Assembly (NCBI RefSeq): GCF_000759475.1
Contig: NZ_CP009454.1
Span: forward strand, 62,001 to 126,000
DNA: 64,000 nucleotides
Direction: 5' to 3'
DNA from: Pantoea rwandensis
Lineage (GTDB): Bacteria > Pseudomonadota > Gammaproteobacteria > Enterobacterales > Enterobacteriaceae
Part shown: in pieces, positions 18,416 through 26,658 of the stretch
Numbering within the stretch: the first letter of the stretch is position 1
How the letters are laid out: each line of letters begins with the position of its first letter
The notes under the pieces: generated by a model
Databases searched by the model: none
What the model was told of the DNA's origin: nothing
Seen by the model: the letters and a program-made list of their open reading frames with translations, nothing else
Translations under genes and position numbers: made by a program

Positions 18416-19306
18416 TCAGTTGCCGCTGAGTGCCGTGATCAATGCATCACACAGTAGCGTCACGGGGGATGAGGGTTGCGGCTGCTCTTTAAGCAGCAAA
18501 TAACTGTGTAAGCGGTCCATTTGCCATTCGGGCAGTACCTGTTGGATTTCACCCCGCCGCAGGGCGTCCTGCGTCATATACGCAGGCAGATAAGCAATGC
18601 CGGTGCCCGCCAGCGCCGCATTTAGCAGCGCCATACTGTTGTTGGCACGAAAACGGCTGTGCACATCCAGCGCCAGCCGCTGTTTTTCACGACGAAACGG
18701 CAGTGCGGCCGTGTGCGCGGGGCCGTGAAACAGCAACAAATCATGCCGCGTCAGGCGTTCAGGATGGTCGATAGCAGGATGCGCCGCCAGATAATCCGGT
18801 GTGGCATAGAGTCCCCATTCGATGGTGCTCAGCTCGCGATAATTGGCCACTTCCGGCGCACGCGCGCGAATCACTATCGCCACATCTGCGCTGGGCTGCG
18901 GATCGTCGCTGGTGGTCAATTCGAGATCGACGTTGATATGAATGTGGCGGCGGATAAAGTCATTCAGAGTGGGAACGACGCACTGACAGCCAAAGGTAAT
19001 CGGTGCCTGCAAGCGCACATTACCCGCGGGCAGTTGATGAACCTGCTGCACAAACGCATCGGCGCGGTGCATCTCTTCCAGCATGCGGGTACAAAACGGA
19101 TAGTAAGCCTGACCCAACTCGGTCAATGCGACTTTACGCGTGGTGCGCTGCAACAATTTGATGCCGAGCCGCACTTCCAGCCGCGCGATTTCGCGACTGA
19201 CATGCGATTTAGAGACGCCTAAGGTGCGCGCGGCTTCGCTAAAGCTTTGCCGCTCAACGACGCGCGCAAACAGCATCATGGCGGTGAGATTATCGCTGTT
19301 GTCCAT
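18416..19306 (-). CDS. LysR-family transcriptional regulator
   Basis: This 296-residue LysR-type regulator carries the DNA-binding helix-turn-helix FSEAARTLGVSKSHVSREIA and then RLEVRLGIKLLQRTTRKVAL. The effector-binding domain begins near residue 88 (GNVRLQAPITFGCQCVVPTL). The frame is open to 19366, but ATG at 19306 (MDNSDNLTAMM) gives the normal spacing to the helix-turn-helix. It is upstream of the MdtG-like exporter on the same strand, a common arrangement for a local activator or repressor of efflux. It belongs to the CrgA/YafC-like group by eye; the effector is unknown. Confidence 0.82.
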   Translation of the reverse strand: MDNSDNLTAMMLFARVVERQSFSEAARTLGVSKSHVSREIARLEVRLGIKLLQRTTRKVALTELGQAYYPFCTRMLEEMHRADAFVQQVHQLPAGNVRLQAPITFGCQCVVPTLNDFIRRHIHINVDLELTTSDDPQPSADVAIVIRARAPEVANYRELSTIEWGLYATPDYLAAHPAIDHPERLTRHDLLLFHGPAHTAALPFRREKQRLALDVHSRFRANNSMALLNAALAGTGIAYLPAYMTQDALRRGEIQQVLPEWQMDRLHSYLLLKEQPQPSSPVTLLCDALITALSGN

Positions 19307-19392
19307 GTTCTCTGGTGGGTAACAAACGGAGAACAGCAGCTTAAAAGTAAAAGCCGCAATAAGCACCGAATTTAATCAGCGAACGTGGTGGA

Positions 19393-19449
19393 GCGGCGTA
19401 ATTTATCGCGTAATCCCTTTGCGATTTACTGCGCAATAAATTGCGCCGC
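19393..19449. repeat. Intergenic palindromic repeat, family member 1
   Basis: GCGGCGTAATTTATCGCG at the left end and the inverted CGCAATAAATTGCGCCGC at the right end bound a 57-bp imperfect palindrome, with further pairing inside. The same terminal motif occurs at 23719-23784 and 37014-37132. It lies between the LysR gene and the small AraC gene. Confidence 0.7.
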
Positions 19450-19485
19450 TACGTCTTCTGTACAGATCAATCTCAGCGTCATCAA

Positions 19486-19854
19486 TCAACTGGCCACCGC
19501 CAGCGGGAACAACAGACGTTCCTGTTCAACGCGGCGCTGACGACGCAATTGACCCGGCGTGACGCTGAAGTAGTTCTTAAAGGTGCGGGTATACGCCTGC
19601 TGCGTATCAAATCCGTAGCTCATCGCCACTTGCAAAATCGCTTCGTCGCTGTTGATCAGCGTGAGCGCTGACTCAGTTAACCGACGCTGACGGATGTACT
19701 CTGCCAGAGAAAAACCGGTGTGCTGACGGAATAGACGCTGCAGATGCCAGCGGGAGTATCCCGAGCGGCGTGCTACTTCATCCAGATGCAAATCGTGACC
19801 TAAGTTGTCTTCAATCCAGTCCAGCAAACTACGGATAAATTCGCGCTGATTCAT
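19486..19854 (-). CDS. Small AraC/XylS regulator of the MarA/SoxS/RamA type
   Basis: This 122-residue protein consists almost only of the two helix-turn-helix units of the AraC family, as in MarA, SoxS and RamA. The first is LHLDEVARRSGYSRWHLQRL, the second AILQVAMSYGFDTQQAYTRT followed by FKNYFSVTPGQLRRQ. The open frame extends to 19893 but ATG at 19854 has a strong AGGAGG in front and begins MNQREFIRSLLDWIEDNLG. Such proteins activate efflux and stress genes and are controlled mainly by their level in the cell. Its neighbour, the MdtG-like exporter, belongs to a family that is in the MarA/SoxS regulon in E. coli. Confidence 0.85.
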   Translation of the reverse strand: MNQREFIRSLLDWIEDNLGHDLHLDEVARRSGYSRWHLQRLFRQHTGFSLAEYIRQRRLTESALTLINSDEAILQVAMSYGFDTQQAYTRTFKNYFSVTPGQLRRQRRVEQERLLFPLAVAS

Positions 19855-19961
19855 GGGAACCTCCTGCTTCGACAAAATGTCCAGTGCAGTCACTGTAGCG
19901 CGTTAAATTTATCCCTTAATTAGCAGAAAATTAGCGCAGAATTAGCAAGGGGGAAAACGCG

Positions 19962-20090
19962 TACTCCGTCTAAATCATTCCAGCGGCAGAAAGGCAGTAA
20001 GAGTGGGAATCCTCAGGAGCTTGCCTGAGTCAGTGTCGGGATAAGCGCTCACAGATCACACATCTGCAGCGGGAAGTATGACGGAGGGTA
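19962..20090. repeat. Diverged ERIC (IRU) element
   Basis: The stretch keeps the ERIC order: CAGAAAGGCAG near 19986, CCTCAGGAGCTTGCCTGAGT in the centre, GTGTCGGGATAAGCGC, then GGGAAGTATGACGGAGGGTA at the right. It is about 129 bp, close to the 127-bp full-length unit, but more divergent than the copy at 58242. It ends 54 bp before the response-regulator gene and may contribute to its leader. Confidence 0.65.
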
Positions 20091-20144
20091 ATTCTGGCCT
20101 AATTATCTGGCGTTACACTGCGTCCATCAGTTTGGGAGAACACT

Positions 20145-20804
20145 ATGCGTGTGCTGCTGGTAGAAGATGATGAAATGATTGGCGCCAACTTGCAGCAGGC
20201 GTTAGAAGCGGCAGGTTGGTCAGTGGACTGGGTGCGTGATGGCGTCTATGCCTCCAATGCCTGGGCCGACGGCGGCTACACCTGCGTGCTGCTCGATCTC
20301 GGCTTACCGCGTGAAGACGGTATTCACGTGCTGAAGCGCGCACGCACGCGTGGCGACATGACGCCCGTGCTGGTGCTGACTGCGCGTGACACGGTACAAC
20401 AACGTATTCAGGGTCTCGACAGCGGCGCCGATGACTATTTGCTTAAACCCTATGATCTGCAAGAGGTACTGGCGCGCATGCGTGCAATCACCCGACGTCG
20501 TCACGGAGCGGCGGATTCCCTGTTAGGCAGTGGCGATGTGCAGCTGGATATGATGACGCGCGAAGTGCTGTACAAAGGCCAACGCGAACAGTTAACCGCC
20601 CGCGAATATGCCCTGCTCTACGCCCTGCTGGAGCGACCGGGCGCGATTCTGTCACGCGAACAATTAGAGAACCGCATTTATGGCTGGGGTGAAGAAGTCA
20701 CCAGTAACGCTGTTGATGTGCTGATCCACGGTATGCGCCGCAAGCTCGATAACGAAGTGATTCGCAACGTGCGCGGTTTAGGCTGGCGGGTACCGGCAAT
20801 ATGA
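20145..20804 (+). CDS. OmpR-family response regulator, QseB/PmrA-like
   Basis: This 219-residue regulator has an N-terminal receiver domain with the acidic pocket VEDDE at residues 7-11, phosphorylatable Asp51 in LLDLGLP, and the conserved Lys in DDYLLKPYD. The C-terminal winged helix ends with the OmpR-type TSNAVDVLIHGMRRKLDN and VRGLGWRVP. It overlaps the sensor kinase gene by four bases (ATGA), so the pair is translationally coupled. By eye it is close to QseB and to PmrA/BasR. No target promoter can be assigned from this window. Confidence 0.9.
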   Translation: MRVLLVEDDEMIGANLQQALEAAGWSVDWVRDGVYASNAWADGGYTCVLLDLGLPREDGIHVLKRARTRGDMTPVLVLTARDTVQQRIQGLDSGADDYLLKPYDLQEVLARMRAITRRRHGAADSLLGSGDVQLDMMTREVLYKGQREQLTAREYALLYALLERPGAILSREQLENRIYGWGEEVTSNAVDVLIHGMRRKLDNEVIRNVRGLGWRVPAI

Positions 20805-22159
20805 AACCTTTCACCTTTATGCGATCCCTGCGTAACAAACTGCTCGCCACGCTGGTGCTGCTGCATCTGGCGATGATCGGCGGCGTGACCTGGTATTTCT
20901 ACCACTGTTATGGCGACATGATGGGCACCATGAAGGACGATCAGCTCGCCAAGATCGCCGATGCCTGGTCCTCCAGTCAGCGTATGCCCGCGTTAATGCC
21001 CATGGTGATGCAGCAAGAGAAGCTGAAAAGCACTTATATCGTTCAGCTGTGGGACACCAACAACCATCTGCGTGCCAGCTCATGGCCTGCCTTACAGGCG
21101 CCGCTGCAGGCGAAAAAAGGCTGGTCCGATTTAAAAGTTGGCGACTGTGGCGATGATTGTGACTGGCGCGTGTATACCCGCCCCGGCGAACTGGGCAGTG
21201 AAATCGGAAACATTCAGGTACTGCACAACATCGGTTACATGAAAAGTCTGATGGTGAAACGCGTGTTGTCCGCCATCATTCCATTGATACTGATGATGCC
21301 GCTGTCACTGCTGGTGATCTGGTTGGTGGTCCGCGCCATCACGCGGGATTTACGCGTCGCCTCGCGGCAAATTGCCGCGCAAGAGACGATGCATCCGCAC
21401 TCGGTGTCGCCGGATGGCTTACCGGATGAAGTACTGCCGCTGGTGGCGGCCTACAACTCATTGCTGGATAAACTGCGTGCGGCATGGTCATCACAGCGCC
21501 AGTTCCTTGAAGATGCCGCCCATGAACTGCGCACACCGGTCACCGCGGTCACCTTACAGCTGGAAAATCTGCGTCAGCACATTCAGCCGGGTGAAGCCAG
21601 CCGTCAGTTTGATCAGCTGGAATCGGGCGTCACGCGAACGCGCCATCTGGTGACGCAGTTGCTGAATATCTCGCGCCAGGAAGATCAGTCGGTGGTGGCC
21701 ACGGTGGAAACCATCCAGCTCGATGATCTGCTGAAAGAGAGCATTGAGCAGTTGATGGTCGTCGCCGATAAACGCGGTATTGATATCGGATTTAATGGCA
21801 CCACGCACTATCGCCTGCAGGCCAGCCGTTCCGATTTGCGTAGCCTGTTTGATAACCTGATCGGCAACGCGATGTTGCACACCCCGGAAGGCAGCCTGGT
21901 GGATGTGCTGCTGCATCGCGTGGGTAATCACACGGTGGTGGATATCGTTGATAACGGGCCGGGCATGCCGGAATCCTTTATCGAACGCGCCTTTGATCGC
22001 TTCACTCGTTCGCCAGATGTGCAGGCGCAAGGCAGCGGTTTAGGCTTGTCGATTGTGCGCAGCGTGGCGCAGAAGCATCAGATGCAGGTCGCGCTGTCTA
22101 ACTGCCATAACGCCCAGGGGCAGATTTCCGGCCTGCAGGTACGCGTTACCTTGCCATGA
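20801..22159 (+). CDS. Sensor histidine kinase, QseC-like, with periplasmic Cys-x3-Cys
   Basis: This 452-residue membrane kinase has membrane segments near residues 13-34 and 155-178 flanking a periplasmic domain of about 120 residues. The cytoplasmic part has a HAMP-like linker, the phospho-acceptor box FLEDAAHELRTPVTAV (His241), and ATPase motifs NLIGNAMLHTP (N box), DIVDNGPGMP (G1) and GSGLGLSIVRSV (G2). The periplasmic domain ends with an acidic DCGDDCDW motif (Cys116, Cys120), which could bind a metal or form a disulphide. It overlaps the response regulator by four bases. The signal is unknown; QseC/PmrB-like detection of metals or amphipathic compounds is possible. Confidence 0.9.
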   Translation: MKPFTFMRSLRNKLLATLVLLHLAMIGGVTWYFYHCYGDMMGTMKDDQLAKIADAWSSSQRMPALMPMVMQQEKLKSTYIVQLWDTNNHLRASSWPALQAPLQAKKGWSDLKVGDCGDDCDWRVYTRPGELGSEIGNIQVLHNIGYMKSLMVKRVLSAIIPLILMMPLSLLVIWLVVRAITRDLRVASRQIAAQETMHPHSVSPDGLPDEVLPLVAAYNSLLDKLRAAWSSQRQFLEDAAHELRTPVTAVTLQLENLRQHIQPGEASRQFDQLESGVTRTRHLVTQLLNISRQEDQSVVATVETIQLDDLLKESIEQLMVVADKRGIDIGFNGTTHYRLQASRSDLRSLFDNLIGNAMLHTPEGSLVDVLLHRVGNHTVVDIVDNGPGMPESFIERAFDRFTRSPDVQAQGSGLGLSIVRSVAQKHQMQVALSNCHNAQGQISGLQVRVTLP

Positions 22160-22204
22160 CCAACGTGTCGCTACCGCCTTGAATATCAGGCGCGGTAGCG
22201 GCTA

Positions 22205-22442
22205 TTGAGCATTGAGCATTGGGCTTTGAGCTTTGGGCTTTGGGCTTTGGGCTTTGGACTTTGGGCCTTGAGCCTTGAGCTTTGAGCCTTGAGCCTTGAG
22301 CCTTGAGCCTTGAGCCTTGAGCCTTGAGCCTTGAGCCTTGAGCCTTGAGCCTTGAGCCTTGAGCCTTGAGCCTTGAGCCTTGAGCCTTGAGCCTTGAGCC
22401 TTGAGCCTTGAGCCTTGAGCCTTGAGCCTTGAGCCTTGGGTC
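22205..22442. repeat. 34-copy heptanucleotide tandem array (TTGAGCC)n
   Basis: The array is in perfect 7-bp phase for 238 bp, exactly 34 units. Units 1-11 (22205-22281) are variable (TTGAGCA, TTGGGCT, TTGAGCT, TTGGACT, TTGGGCC). Units 12-33 (22282-22435) are 22 identical TTGAGCC copies, and the last is TTGGGTC. It starts 45 bp after the sensor kinase stop codon. Because 7 is not a multiple of 3, the minus strand reads as a repeated LKAQGSR in more than one frame; those open frames are a by-product of the array. It is a probable variable-number repeat. Confidence 0.95.
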
Positions 22443-22577
22443 ATTTTCCACATCCTAAAACTCCCTCGGCACGCGATAAATCACACATTTTTCCACTATT
22501 AAATCCCAAAAACACACGATGTATCGTGCCGCCCTATCCTCTATCCGCATCTGACCTCTTTGCCACCGTACGCGACA

Positions 22578-22593
22578 ACGTAAACGGTTGCGG
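22578..22593 (+). promoter_or_regulatory. PurR-like operator upstream of tsx
   Basis: ACGTAAACGGTTGCGG matches 13 of 16 positions of the PurR consensus ACGCAAACGTTTGCGT. It lies 26 bp before the CRP site and about 245 bp before the tsx start. LacI-family control of a nucleoside channel is plausible. Confidence 0.45.
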
Positions 22594-22618
22594 GGTTCCG
22601 TTCGCCACACAGCATTTA

Positions 22619-22634
22619 TGTGATCATAGTCACA
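22619..22634 (+). promoter_or_regulatory. CRP-binding site upstream of tsx
   Basis: TGTGATCATAGTCACA carries both consensus half-sites (TGTGA, TCACA) with the exact six-base spacer. E. coli tsx is activated by CRP, so the match fits the downstream gene. Confidence 0.8.
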
Positions 22635-22836
22635 TATTCAGTGAATCAAAATGCAACACATTTTGACAAACGTGATCAAAATCTATTTCCTATCGCTCTG
22701 TTACAGGCACATTACGCACATTTGAAAATTCGGCGATTCAGACCGGATAAAAACAACACACGGCCCATCCCCTGGGATCGATTTCACTCGATTGCGGCGC
22801 AACCGCAGCAATCACTAGCATGTGGTTAATAAAATA

Positions 22837-23703
22837 ATGAAATTTAAAGCATTGATAGCAGGGGCCTTACTGGCCAGCAGCTGGACCGGCGCGGCACAAG
22901 CGGCAGACAGCGATCCGCAGTATCTTTCAGACTGGTGGCACCAGAGCGTTAATGTGGTGGGTAGCACCCACACCCGCTTCGGACCGCAGTTCAACAATGA
23001 CGTGTATCTCGAATACGAAGCCTTTGCTAAAAAAGACTGGTTCGATTTCTACGGCTATGCGGATTTGACCAACTTCTTTGGCGTGGGTAACAGCAACGCT
23101 AACGGCATTTTCGACCACGGTTCGCCGCTGTTCATGGAAATTGAGCCACGTTTCTCAATTGATAAACTGACCGGCACCAGCCTGGCATTTGGTCCGTTTA
23201 AAGAGTGGTACTTCGCGAACAACTATATCTATGACATGGGTCGCAACGCTTCACAGCGTCAGAACACCTGGTACATGGGTCTGGGTACCGACATCGATAC
23301 CCATAGCGATATCGGCCTGTCTCTGAACGTTTATGCTAAATACCAGTGGCAGAACTACGGTGCAGCGAACGAAAATAGCTGGGATGGATATCGCTTCAAA
23401 GTGAAATACTTTGTGCCGATTACCGATCTGTGGGGCGGCAAGCTGAGCTACATCGGCTTCACCAATTTCGACTGGGGTTCAGACCTGCGCGATGAGACCG
23501 GTCCATCACGTACCAGCAACTCGATCGCGTCCAGCCACATTTTGTCGCTGAACTACGATCACTGGCACGTTTCTACCGTGGCACGTTATTTCCACAATGG
23601 CGGCCAGTGGGCAGATGGACAGGAGCTGAACTTCGGCAACGGTCCGTTTGAAGTGAAATCGACGGGCTGGGGTTACTACCTGGTCGTGGGTTACAACTTC
23701 TAA
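22837..23703 (+). CDS. tsx: Nucleoside-specific channel-forming porin Tsx
   Basis: This 288-residue outer-membrane beta-barrel has a 22-residue signal peptide ([20 protein letters not shown], then QA) and a mature N terminus rich in the Tsx pattern [37 protein letters not shown] and the C-terminal [12 protein letters not shown], ending in aromatic Phe for assembly, are typical. It lets nucleosides and deoxynucleosides cross the outer membrane. ATG at 22837 is used rather than the in-frame one at 22822, since the signal peptide begins there. A leader hairpin (TGCGG/CCGCA, near 22793-22807) lies close to the start. Upstream CRP and PurR-like sites suggest catabolite and purine control. Confidence 0.95.
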   Translation: MKFKALIAGALLASSWTGAAQAADSDPQYLSDWWHQSVNVVGSTHTRFGPQFNNDVYLEYEAFAKKDWFDFYGYADLTNFFGVGNSNANGIFDHGSPLFMEIEPRFSIDKLTGTSLAFGPFKEWYFANNYIYDMGRNASQRQNTWYMGLGTDIDTHSDIGLSLNVYAKYQWQNYGAANENSWDGYRFKVKYFVPITDLWGGKLSYIGFTNFDWGSDLRDETGPSRTSNSIASSHILSLNYDHWHVSTVARYFHNGGQWADGQELNFGNGPFEVKSTGWGYYLVVGYNF

Positions 23704-23718
23704 TACGCTGATGCTATA

Positions 23719-23784
23719 GCGGCGCAATTTTCGCGTGTTTCTGAAGCCTTAATATCGCTTCAGAAATGCATTAAATTGCGCCGC
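23719..23784. repeat. Intergenic palindromic repeat, family member 2
   Basis: GCGGCGCAATTTTCGCG and its inverse AAATTGCGCCGC bound a 66-bp element. An inner stem TTTCTGAAGC / GCTTCAGAAA makes a long hairpin. It lies directly after tsx, before a convergent gene, and may act as its transcript end. Same family as 19393-19449 and 37014-37132. Confidence 0.75.
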
Positions 23785-23817
23785 AACGTTGCTGACGGGC
23801 TGTAAAAAACCGGGCCG

Positions 23818-24249
23818 TCAAATTTGCGGTTTATAAGCATTCACCATCCAGGGCACCCCGAATTTATCGGTAAACATGCCAAAACCGTGCGCCCAAAACG
23901 TCGGTTCCCACTTTTTCGTCACTTCCCCACCCGCTGACAACGCGTCAAACCAGCGTTTACCCTGCGCTTCATCTGGCGTGGATAGGCTCACGGAAAATCC
24001 GGCGTAGTCTGTTTGTTGTGCACCATCGCTCATCATCAATTCACCCTGTCCGATACGCAAATGGGCATGCATGATTTGTTCTGGCGAGAAGGTCGCGCCA
24101 GAGGGGCAGCCTTCATCCTCAACAGGGGTTTCATCCGGCATGTCACCGAAGGTCATTTTAAACAGCAATTCGCCGTCAGTGGCCGCGAGATAAAAGGCAA
24201 TCGCCTCTTCACAGCGGCCGTTGTAAAACACATAAGGTGTAATTTGCAT
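23818..24249 (-). CDS. VOC-superfamily protein, PhnB/glyoxalase-like
   Basis: This 143-residue protein has the paired beta-alpha-beta-beta-beta modules of the vicinal-oxygen-chelate fold, starting MQITPYVFYNGRCEEAIAFY and with EAQGKRWFDALSAGGEV and WGHGFGMFTDKFGVPWMVN-like features near the C terminus. It resembles the PhnB/YjdN family of small dimeric proteins often annotated as 3-demethylubiquinone methyltransferase-like. The typical glyoxalase metal ligands are not complete. Many members are of unknown function; it stands alone between tsx and abgR. Confidence 0.8.
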   Translation of the reverse strand: MQITPYVFYNGRCEEAIAFYLAATDGELLFKMTFGDMPDETPVEDEGCPSGATFSPEQIMHAHLRIGQGELMMSDGAQQTDYAGFSVSLSTPDEAQGKRWFDALSAGGEVTKKWEPTFWAHGFGMFTDKFGVPWMVNAYKPQI

Positions 24250-24327
24250 GGTCAGTTCTCCACAATTGGAACGTCCAGTGCAAGTGTAGTGGGCAATAAG
24301 TAATCAGCTGCGAGCCAGGCCGCACTC

Positions 24328-25230
24328 TTACCTTTGTTGACAATAGCGGCGGAACAGTTGAGCCATGTATGCACTCATTGGCGTCAGCGCGGTGTCTTTC
24401 CGCTGGATCAAATAGAAAGTCGCTTTCGGCAGCGGATCGTCAAGATCGAGGGCAATGAGCTGGCCACCGTGCGTCGGATCTTCGATGACATCACGCGAGA
24501 TAATGCTGACAAAGTCACTTTTCGCGACCAGGCTGGTGCAGGCCATAAAGGTTTCGCAGGTCACTACGATCTTTGGTGCCATACCGCGTTCGCCAAAAAG
24601 ATCGTGCAGCAAGCGGTAATAACTCCCTTGCGGCGTCGGCATGGTCCAGTCGCAGTGCTGTAATTCCGCTAACGAGCGGGCGTGCGCCATCGGGTGCCCT
24701 TTGCGCATCACCACCTGATAGTCGCGCTGCATCAGTCTTTCAAAGATCAGCTCCTGATCAAGGTGATGCTGATCGTAAGTATTAATGGTGAAATCCAGCG
24801 CGCCCTGCCGCAATTCATGCACCATCGACACCAGTTGCCCCTCAACAATGCGCACCTTCACCAGCGGATATTCACGATGAAACTGAGTGATCACCTGCGG
24901 CATGATGGTACGCGCAATGCTGCCGCCCACGCCGATATTCACTCTTCCACCCGCCAATCCCAATCGCTGCTGAATATCTTCCTGCGCCACACGTAGCTCT
25001 TCCAGCACCAGACTGGCGTGGCGGAAAAAGTTATCACCGATATCCGTCAGCGTGACGCCCTGCTGACGACGTTCGAACAAGCGCGCACCGAGTGCCAATT
25101 CCAGTTCCTGAATCGCTTTGGTCAGCGCAGGCTGTGAAAGTCCCGATAAGCGGCTGGCAGCACGAATACTGCCCTGGCGGGCCACATCGACAAAGGCGCG
25201 CAGCTGATGAAGTTTAAGGTTGGCAGGCAT
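24328..25230 (-). CDS. abgR: LysR-family regulator of the abg operon
   Basis: This 300-residue LysR-type regulator begins MPANLKLHQLRAFVDVARQG with helix-turn-helix IRAASRLSGLSQPALTKAIQ. The effector domain contains the EGQLVSMVHELRQGALDFTI and CETFMACTSLVAKSDF stretches that, from memory, are shared with E. coli AbgR. It is divergent from abgA with 114 bp between starts, and a dyad suitable for a LysR protein (25239-25257) lies in the gap close to its own start. It presumably activates abgABT, and p-aminobenzoyl-glutamate or a cleavage product is a likely effector (inference). Confidence 0.9.
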   Translation of the reverse strand: MPANLKLHQLRAFVDVARQGSIRAASRLSGLSQPALTKAIQELELALGARLFERRQQGVTLTDIGDNFFRHASLVLEELRVAQEDIQQRLGLAGGRVNIGVGGSIARTIMPQVITQFHREYPLVKVRIVEGQLVSMVHELRQGALDFTINTYDQHHLDQELIFERLMQRDYQVVMRKGHPMAHARSLAELQHCDWTMPTPQGSYYRLLHDLFGERGMAPKIVVTCETFMACTSLVAKSDFVSIISRDVIEDPTHGGQLIALDLDDPLPKATFYLIQRKDTALTPMSAYMAQLFRRYCQQR

Positions 25231-25238
25231 AATTTTTG

Positions 25239-25257
25239 TGATAACCGTTGTTTATCA
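25239..25257. promoter_or_regulatory. LysR-type operator between abgR and abgA
   Basis: TGATAACCGTTGTTTATCA is an inverted repeat with TGATAA/TTATCA arms and a 7-base centre, containing the T-N11-A pattern used by LysR proteins. It is just upstream of the abgR start codon, as expected for autorepression plus activation of abgA. Confidence 0.55.
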
Positions 25258-25344
25258 GTGACAAGATATTCGCATCTTATGCGCACCAATACCATTGTGT
25301 AGATTCGGGATAATGCATAAAAAACCAACACAAAGGATATGCCG

Positions 25345-26658
25345 ATGAAAACCCTCTCCGACCTCGTCAACGCGCGGATTCCACAGATGCAAAGCTGGCG
25401 TCGCGATCTGCACCATTTTGCCGAATCGGGCTGGCTGGAGTTCCGTACCGCAACGATAGTGGCAGAAGAGCTGCATCGTCTTGGTTATCAGCTTAAGCTG
25501 GGCCGTGAAGTGATCGATGCCGATGCGCGCATGGGACTGCCTTCTGATGAAGTGCTGGCGCAGCAGGAAGATCGTGCACTGGAGCAAGGCGCCCTGCCAC
25601 AGTGGATTTCACACTTCTCGGGCGGTTTCTGCGGCGTGGTCGCCACGCTGGAGACCGGCCGTCCCGGCCCGGTGATGGGTTTTCGTGTCGATATGGATGC
25701 GCTGGACCAGAACGAAAGCCGCGATGCTGACCACATCCCCACTCGCGAAGGTTTTGCCTCCTGCAATTCCGGCATGATGCACGCCTGCGGCCACGACGGC
25801 CATACCACTATCGGCCTGGCGCTGGCGGGCGTGTTGATGGAGATGAAAGATCAGCTCAGCGGCACGATTAAAATTATCTTTCAGCCAGCGGAAGAAGGTG
25901 TGCGCGGTGCAAAAGCCATGGTCGCTGCGGGCGTGGTGGATGATGTGGATCTGTTTACCGCTATCCATCTCGGCACAGGCGTGCCCGCAGGCGAAATCGT
26001 TTGCGGCAGCGATAGCTTCCTGGCCACCACCAAACTGGATGTCAATTTCACCGGCGTAGGTGCCCATGCGGGCGGTAAACCAGAAGAGGGTCGTAACGCC
26101 TTGCTGGCCGCCGCGCAAGCCACACTGGCGTTACACAACCTGCCACAACACAGCGGCGGTGTAGCACGCGTCAACGTGGGTGTGTTGCAGGCGGGATCCG
26201 GACGCAACGTGGTACCCGATTATGCCCTGATGAAAGTGGAGACCCGTGGCGTCAGCAATCAGGTCAATGACGACATCTATCAGCAGGCCCTGCGCGTGAT
26301 TTCCGGTGCGGCAGCGATGTATGGCGTTGAGTACGACATCAAACTGATGGGCGGCGCGCGCAGCTGCACCCCTAGTCAGCCGTGGGTCGACTTTATTCAT
26401 CAGCAGGCCGATGCCATGGGGATTTTCAGCTCGGTGGTGGATACCAAAAAGCAGGCGGCGGGTTCGGAAGATGCCACTTACATGCTGGAGCGCGTACAGC
26501 AGCGCGGCGGCCAGTCATCGTATGTGATCTTCGGCTGCGACCTGGCAGCGGGCCACCACAACGCGAAGTTCGATTTTGACGAAGCGATCATGGCCACCGC
26601 AGTGCAAACGCTCGCCACCTTAGCGCTGAATCAGGCGCAGTTTGGAGGCCAGCGATGA
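25345..26658 (+). CDS. abgA: p-Aminobenzoyl-glutamate hydrolase subunit A
   Basis: This 437-residue M20-family amidohydrolase has the metal-binding motif [19 protein letters not shown], the catalytic-site [15 protein letters not shown], and [18 protein letters not shown] and [13 protein letters not shown] segments near the C terminus. Together with AbgB it cleaves p-aminobenzoyl-glutamate, a folate breakdown product, into p-aminobenzoate and glutamate. Two in-frame ATGs exist six bases apart; the second (25345) is preferred because AAGGA is only one base from the first. The stop overlaps the abgB start by four bases. Length and motif order agree with E. coli AbgA. Confidence 0.95.
   Translation: MKTLSDLVNARIPQMQSWRRDLHHFAESGWLEFRTATIVAEELHRLGYQLKLGREVIDADARMGLPSDEVLAQQEDRALEQGALPQWISHFSGGFCGVVATLETGRPGPVMGFRVDMDALDQNESRDADHIPTREGFASCNSGMMHACGHDGHTTIGLALAGVLMEMKDQLSGTIKIIFQPAEEGVRGAKAMVAAGVVDDVDLFTAIHLGTGVPAGEIVCGSDSFLATTKLDVNFTGVGAHAGGKPEEGRNALLAAAQATLALHNLPQHSGGVARVNVGVLQAGSGRNVVPDYALMKVETRGVSNQVNDDIYQQALRVISGAAAMYGVEYDIKLMGGARSCTPSQPWVDFIHQQADAMGIFSSVVDTKKQAAGSEDATYMLERVQQRGGQSSYVIFGCDLAAGHHNAKFDFDEAIMATAVQTLATLALNQAQFGGQR

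Larger units (their letters stand above)
22443..22836 (+). promoter_or_regulatory. tsx promoter region
   Basis: The 394 bp between the heptanucleotide array and tsx hold the PurR-like site (22578-22593), the CRP site (22619-22634) and a leader hairpin around 22790-22813. No other gene was recognised. Confidence 0.55.

Noticed and set aside
22146..22453. Minus-strand proteins of repeated LKAQGSR
   Set aside because: They are produced by the 7-bp tandem array, which is open in more than one frame; no ribosome-binding site or family supports a real protein.
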